Source: DATBVX01 sp035263105 (GTDB lineage Bacteria > Pseudomonadota > Gammaproteobacteria > Steroidobacterales > Steroidobacteraceae). Taken from it: a stretch of 64,000 bases of DNA. The stretch lies in NCBI GenBank assembly GCA_035263105.1, contig DATFRO010000042.1, forward strand, positions 1 to 64,000. Direction: 5' to 3'. This document shows, one piece after another, positions 62,930 to 64,000 of the stretch; position 1 is the stretch's first letter, and every line of letters begins with the position of its first letter. The position numbers and the translations under genes are program-made. The notes beneath the pieces were generated by a model. It did no database searches. It had not been told where the DNA came from and was given only the letters and a program-made list of their open reading frames with translations.

Positions 62930-64000
62930 ATGAGCTCGCGTCGCCTCGTCGTCCTGCTGGTGCTCGGCCTGCTCGTGATCGCGGGCGCCATCTGGCTGAG
63001 CCTGCAGCGGAGCCTGCCTCGCGACACGATGATTGCGCGTCACGTGCTGCCCGCTCTCGCGGGAGCACTCAACGATGTCACCGGCATCAAGGTGGTCAAG
63101 GCCGGCGACAAGACGACGGTCACGCTCAAGCGCGGCAGCGCCGACTGGGCCGTCGGCGAGCGCTCCGACTACCCGGCGGACTCCTCCAAGGTGCGCAAGC
63201 TCCTCATCGATCTGTCGCAGCTCGAGACCGTGGAGGAGAAGACTTCGGACCCGAAGCGCTACGGCCAGCTCGCGGTCGAGGACGTGAAGGATCCCAAGGC
63301 GACCGGCGCGCTCCTGGAGATCACCGGCCTGAAACAGCCGCAGCAGCTGATCGTCGGCAAGACCTCCGGCATGCACTCGGCCTTTGTGCGCGTGCCCAGC
63401 CAGGCCCAGAGCTACCTCGCCACGCCGCAGATCAGTGTCGACAGCGAGCCGGCCAACTGGCTGGATCGCAGCCTCCTCGATATTGCCGCGACCCGCGTGC
63501 AAGAGGCGCACGTCCGGCCTGCCACAGGGCCCGCCTACACGGCGAAACGCGACGCGCGTGAGCAGACCGACTTCACCGTCGCCGACCTGCCCAAGGGACG
63601 TGCGCTGAGCAGCCCGACGGCGGCCAACTCCGCCTCCTCCGCCCTCGCCGGCTTCACCTTCGACGACGTGCGCGCGCTGGCGCCGGATGAGAACTGGAAC
63701 AAGGACACGGCGCAGACGGACTTTCGCCTGTTCGACGGCACAACGATCACGGTCCAGGGCCGCACGGTGGATGACAAGCACTGGGTGCGCATCATTCCCG
63801 GGTTCGACGCGGCGCTGAACCAGAAATTCGCGCCGGCTCCATCAACCAACGCTTCCCAGTCAGCGACGGCGCCGAAGCCTGCCGCAGCCGACGCGACCAA
63901 GCCTGCGGCGCCCGATGCGACGAAGCCTGCGACAGCTGATGCTACGAAGCCAGCCGCGCCGGCCGCAACGGCACCGCCACCGCCTCCGGGGCCGCCGGCG
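62930..64000 (+). CDS. DUF4340 domain-containing protein (3' end outside the window)
   Basis: 357 codons are visible, with no stop. The start at ATG 62930 follows the GldG stop after 6 bases. An N-terminal membrane helix (LVVLLVLGLLVIAGAIWLSL) precedes a periplasmic region with the DUF4340 pattern (repeating LLIDLSQLETVEEKTSDPKR, LEITGLKQPQQLIVGK). The C-terminal part is a Pro/Ala/Thr/Lys-rich stretch with ATKPA-type repeats (about residues 305-357). DUF4340 follows Gld-like modules in many Gammaproteobacteria; its role is unknown. Only the beginning is in view. Confidence 0.85.
   Translation, partial: MSSRRLVVLLVLGLLVIAGAIWLSLQRSLPRDTMIARHVLPALAGALNDVTGIKVVKAGDKTTVTLKRGSADWAVGERSDYPADSSKVRKLLIDLSQLETVEEKTSDPKRYGQLAVEDVKDPKATGALLEITGLKQPQQLIVGKTSGMHSAFVRVPSQAQSYLATPQISVDSEPANWLDRSLLDIAATRVQEAHVRPATGPAYTAKRDAREQTDFTVADLPKGRALSSPTAANSASSALAGFTFDDVRALAPDENWNKDTAQTDFRLFDGTTITVQGRTVDDKHWVRIIPGFDAALNQKFAPAPSTNASQSATAPKPAAADATKPAAPDATKPATADATKPAAPAATAPPPPPGPPA

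Noticed and set aside
60671..63781. A 1036-codon minus-strand open frame opposite the Gld-like cassette
   Set aside because: Antisense shadow of coding DNA with strong GC bias at codon third positions. The sense frames carry recognised families.

Overview
This is a GC-rich chromosomal window of an aerobic gammaproteobacterium. The strongest evidence is gene order. One long minus-strand block keeps the classic gammaproteobacterial order nnr - tsaE - amiB - mutL - miaA - hfq - hflX - hflK - hflC - DUF2065(yjeT) - purA, with queG divergent from nnr, followed by rnr - rlmB and rpsF - rpsR - rplI - dnaB - alr. A second block holds ffh - rpsP - rimM - trmD - rplS. Very high GC, a glucose/sorbosone-type dehydrogenase, DUF1800/DUF1501 proteins and a Kbl/Tdh threonine route would fit a Xanthomonadales, Nevskiales or Steroidobacterales relative. 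Family level cannot be settled by eye. No CRISPR array, integrase, prophage or intact insertion sequence is visible. Almost everything is chromosomal core plus a few accessory cassettes.

Layout. 1-3173: truncated proline catabolic putA. 3244-3660: Nudix hydrolase. 3697-3824: a nested inverted-repeat element. 3888-7453: DUF1800 - DUF1501 pair and a YbbN-like thioredoxin/TPR protein. 7487-15610: minus-strand cassette of HlyD-like adaptor, a 38-residue membrane peptide, ABC ATPase, 805-residue MacB/FtsX permease, NtrC-type response regulator, NtrY-like kinase and a queuosine-precursor transporter. A good sigma-54 promoter and two identical-format palindromes lie upstream of the adaptor. 15798-18501: hslR, then divergent kbl - tdh. 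18505-21519: sppA and a PQQ-type dehydrogenase. 21545-24995: SRP/ribosome/tRNA-modification block. 25085-27737: CNNM/CorC-like protein and radA. 28018-30515: Ser/Thr kinase - PP2C phosphatase - FHA protein. 30549-37433: alr, dnaB, ribosomal proteins, rlmB, rnr. 37551: tRNA-Leu(CAG). 37678-49986: methyltransferase, transposase-like scrap, and the purA-to-nnr superoperon. 50008-51111: queG. 51130-55443: panC, panB, a deoxynucleoside kinase, folK, pcnB. 55522: tRNA-Glu(CTC). 55698-59142: an unrecognised protein, VOC protein, AraC regulator, cytochrome c-prime and cytochrome b561. 59338-64000: a GldA/GldF/GldG-like ABC system with a DUF4340 protein that runs off the window.

How the genes work together. 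The adaptor/ATPase/permease cassette with its own sigma-54 activator and sensor kinase looks like a self-regulated envelope export or envelope-stress system. It is the best candidate here for an under-described system, because it carries a tightly packed small membrane peptide and a complete promoter/enhancer layout. The kinase/phosphatase/FHA trio is a compact phospho-threonine signalling module. QueG and the queuosine-precursor transporter, far apart in the window, belong to the same tRNA-modification pathway. There is no gene-free stretch longer than about 300 bases. All intergenic gaps are short and hold promoters, tRNAs or the repeat element.
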